NCBI GenBank assembly: GCA_905194315.1
Contig: CAJJRX010000021.1
Location: forward strand, 1-40,251
DNA length: 40,251 nt
Direction of reading: 5' to 3'
DNA from: an uncultured Sutterella sp.
GTDB lineage: Bacteria > Pseudomonadota > Gammaproteobacteria > Burkholderiales > Burkholderiaceae_F
The notes below the pieces were generated by a model. That model did not search any database and had not been told where the DNA came from. It saw only the letters and a list, made by a program, of their open reading frames with translations. This document shows, in pieces, positions 40,201 through 40,251 of the stretch. Both the position numbers and the translations under genes were made by a program. Every line of letters starts with the position of its first letter. The first letter of the stretch is position 1.

Positions 40201-40251
40201 GAGCCTGGCAATGTCCTACTTTCACTGGAAATACAACCAACTATCATCGGC
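40201..40251 (-). rRNA. rrf: 5S rRNA, 3' end (partial)
   Basis: The minus strand from the window edge reads GCCGATGATAGT, then GTGAAAGTAGGACATTGCCAGG, recognisable as the 3' third of 5S rRNA ending in the GCCAGGC that pairs with the 5' end. The 5' part lies beyond the window, so an rRNA operon is transcribed into this region from the right. Confidence 0.9.

Noticed and set aside
1..40251. CRISPR arrays, insertion sequences, tRNA genes, attachment sites
   Set aside because: Reading of intergenic regions showed no regularly spaced repeats, transposase genes, tRNA cloverleaf or att-like duplications. A tRNAscan-SE or ISfinder run was not possible.

Overview
The window is about 40 kb of a GC-rich betaproteobacterial chromosome. 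The proteins and gene order point to Burkholderiales, most likely Sutterellaceae (Sutterella-like). That assignment is inference from gene order, tripartite tricarboxylate transporter (TTT) genes, an MXKDX-type Met-rich protein and general protein character; no search was run.

The backbone is the conserved betaproteobacterial block for translation and envelope biogenesis, read on the minus strand from right to left: rpsB-tsf-pyrH-frr, then uppS-cdsA, dxr-rseP-bamA-skp-lpxD-fabZ-lpxA-lpxB-rnhB and a SpoU-type RNA 2'-O-methyltransferase. These genes supply ribosomal protein S2, EF-Ts, UMP kinase, ribosome recycling factor, undecaprenyl-PP synthesis, CDP-diacylglycerol, the first committed MEP-pathway step, the sigma-E protease, outer-membrane protein assembly and the first lipid A steps. 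map and glnD diverge from rpsB on the plus strand, as is usual in the group. To the right lie cysE and trmJ (minus), suhB, mutS and a GntR regulator (plus), and then the 3' end of a 5S rRNA with its operon terminator (minus strand), so an rRNA operon enters from the right edge.

Accessory genes interrupt this backbone at several points: (1) a Met-rich periplasmic protein, an OmpR-type two-component system and two tandem paralogous RNA-like elements between fabZ and lpxA (5.46-8.95 kb); (2) a YigZ/IMPACT protein and a membrane metallophosphoesterase between cdsA and dxr; (3) a TctB-TctA-TctC transporter between frr and uppS; (4) an unrecognised protein and a GT2 glycosyltransferase between map and glnD. 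The left end has a YqhD/BDH-like alcohol dehydrogenase and a small membrane-anchored protein with a PASTA-like domain.

The most interesting element is the pair of about 97-nt repeats at 8347-8445 and 8663-8759. On the minus strand each reads as an independent small RNA: a TAnAGT -10-like box, an identical start, a short hairpin with a compensatory base-pair change between copies, an identical 18-nt single-stranded stretch, and an intrinsic terminator hairpin whose base pairs also covary. They lie 3' to and antisense of the sensor kinase. Intergenic regions are rich in intrinsic terminators, which define most transcription units.
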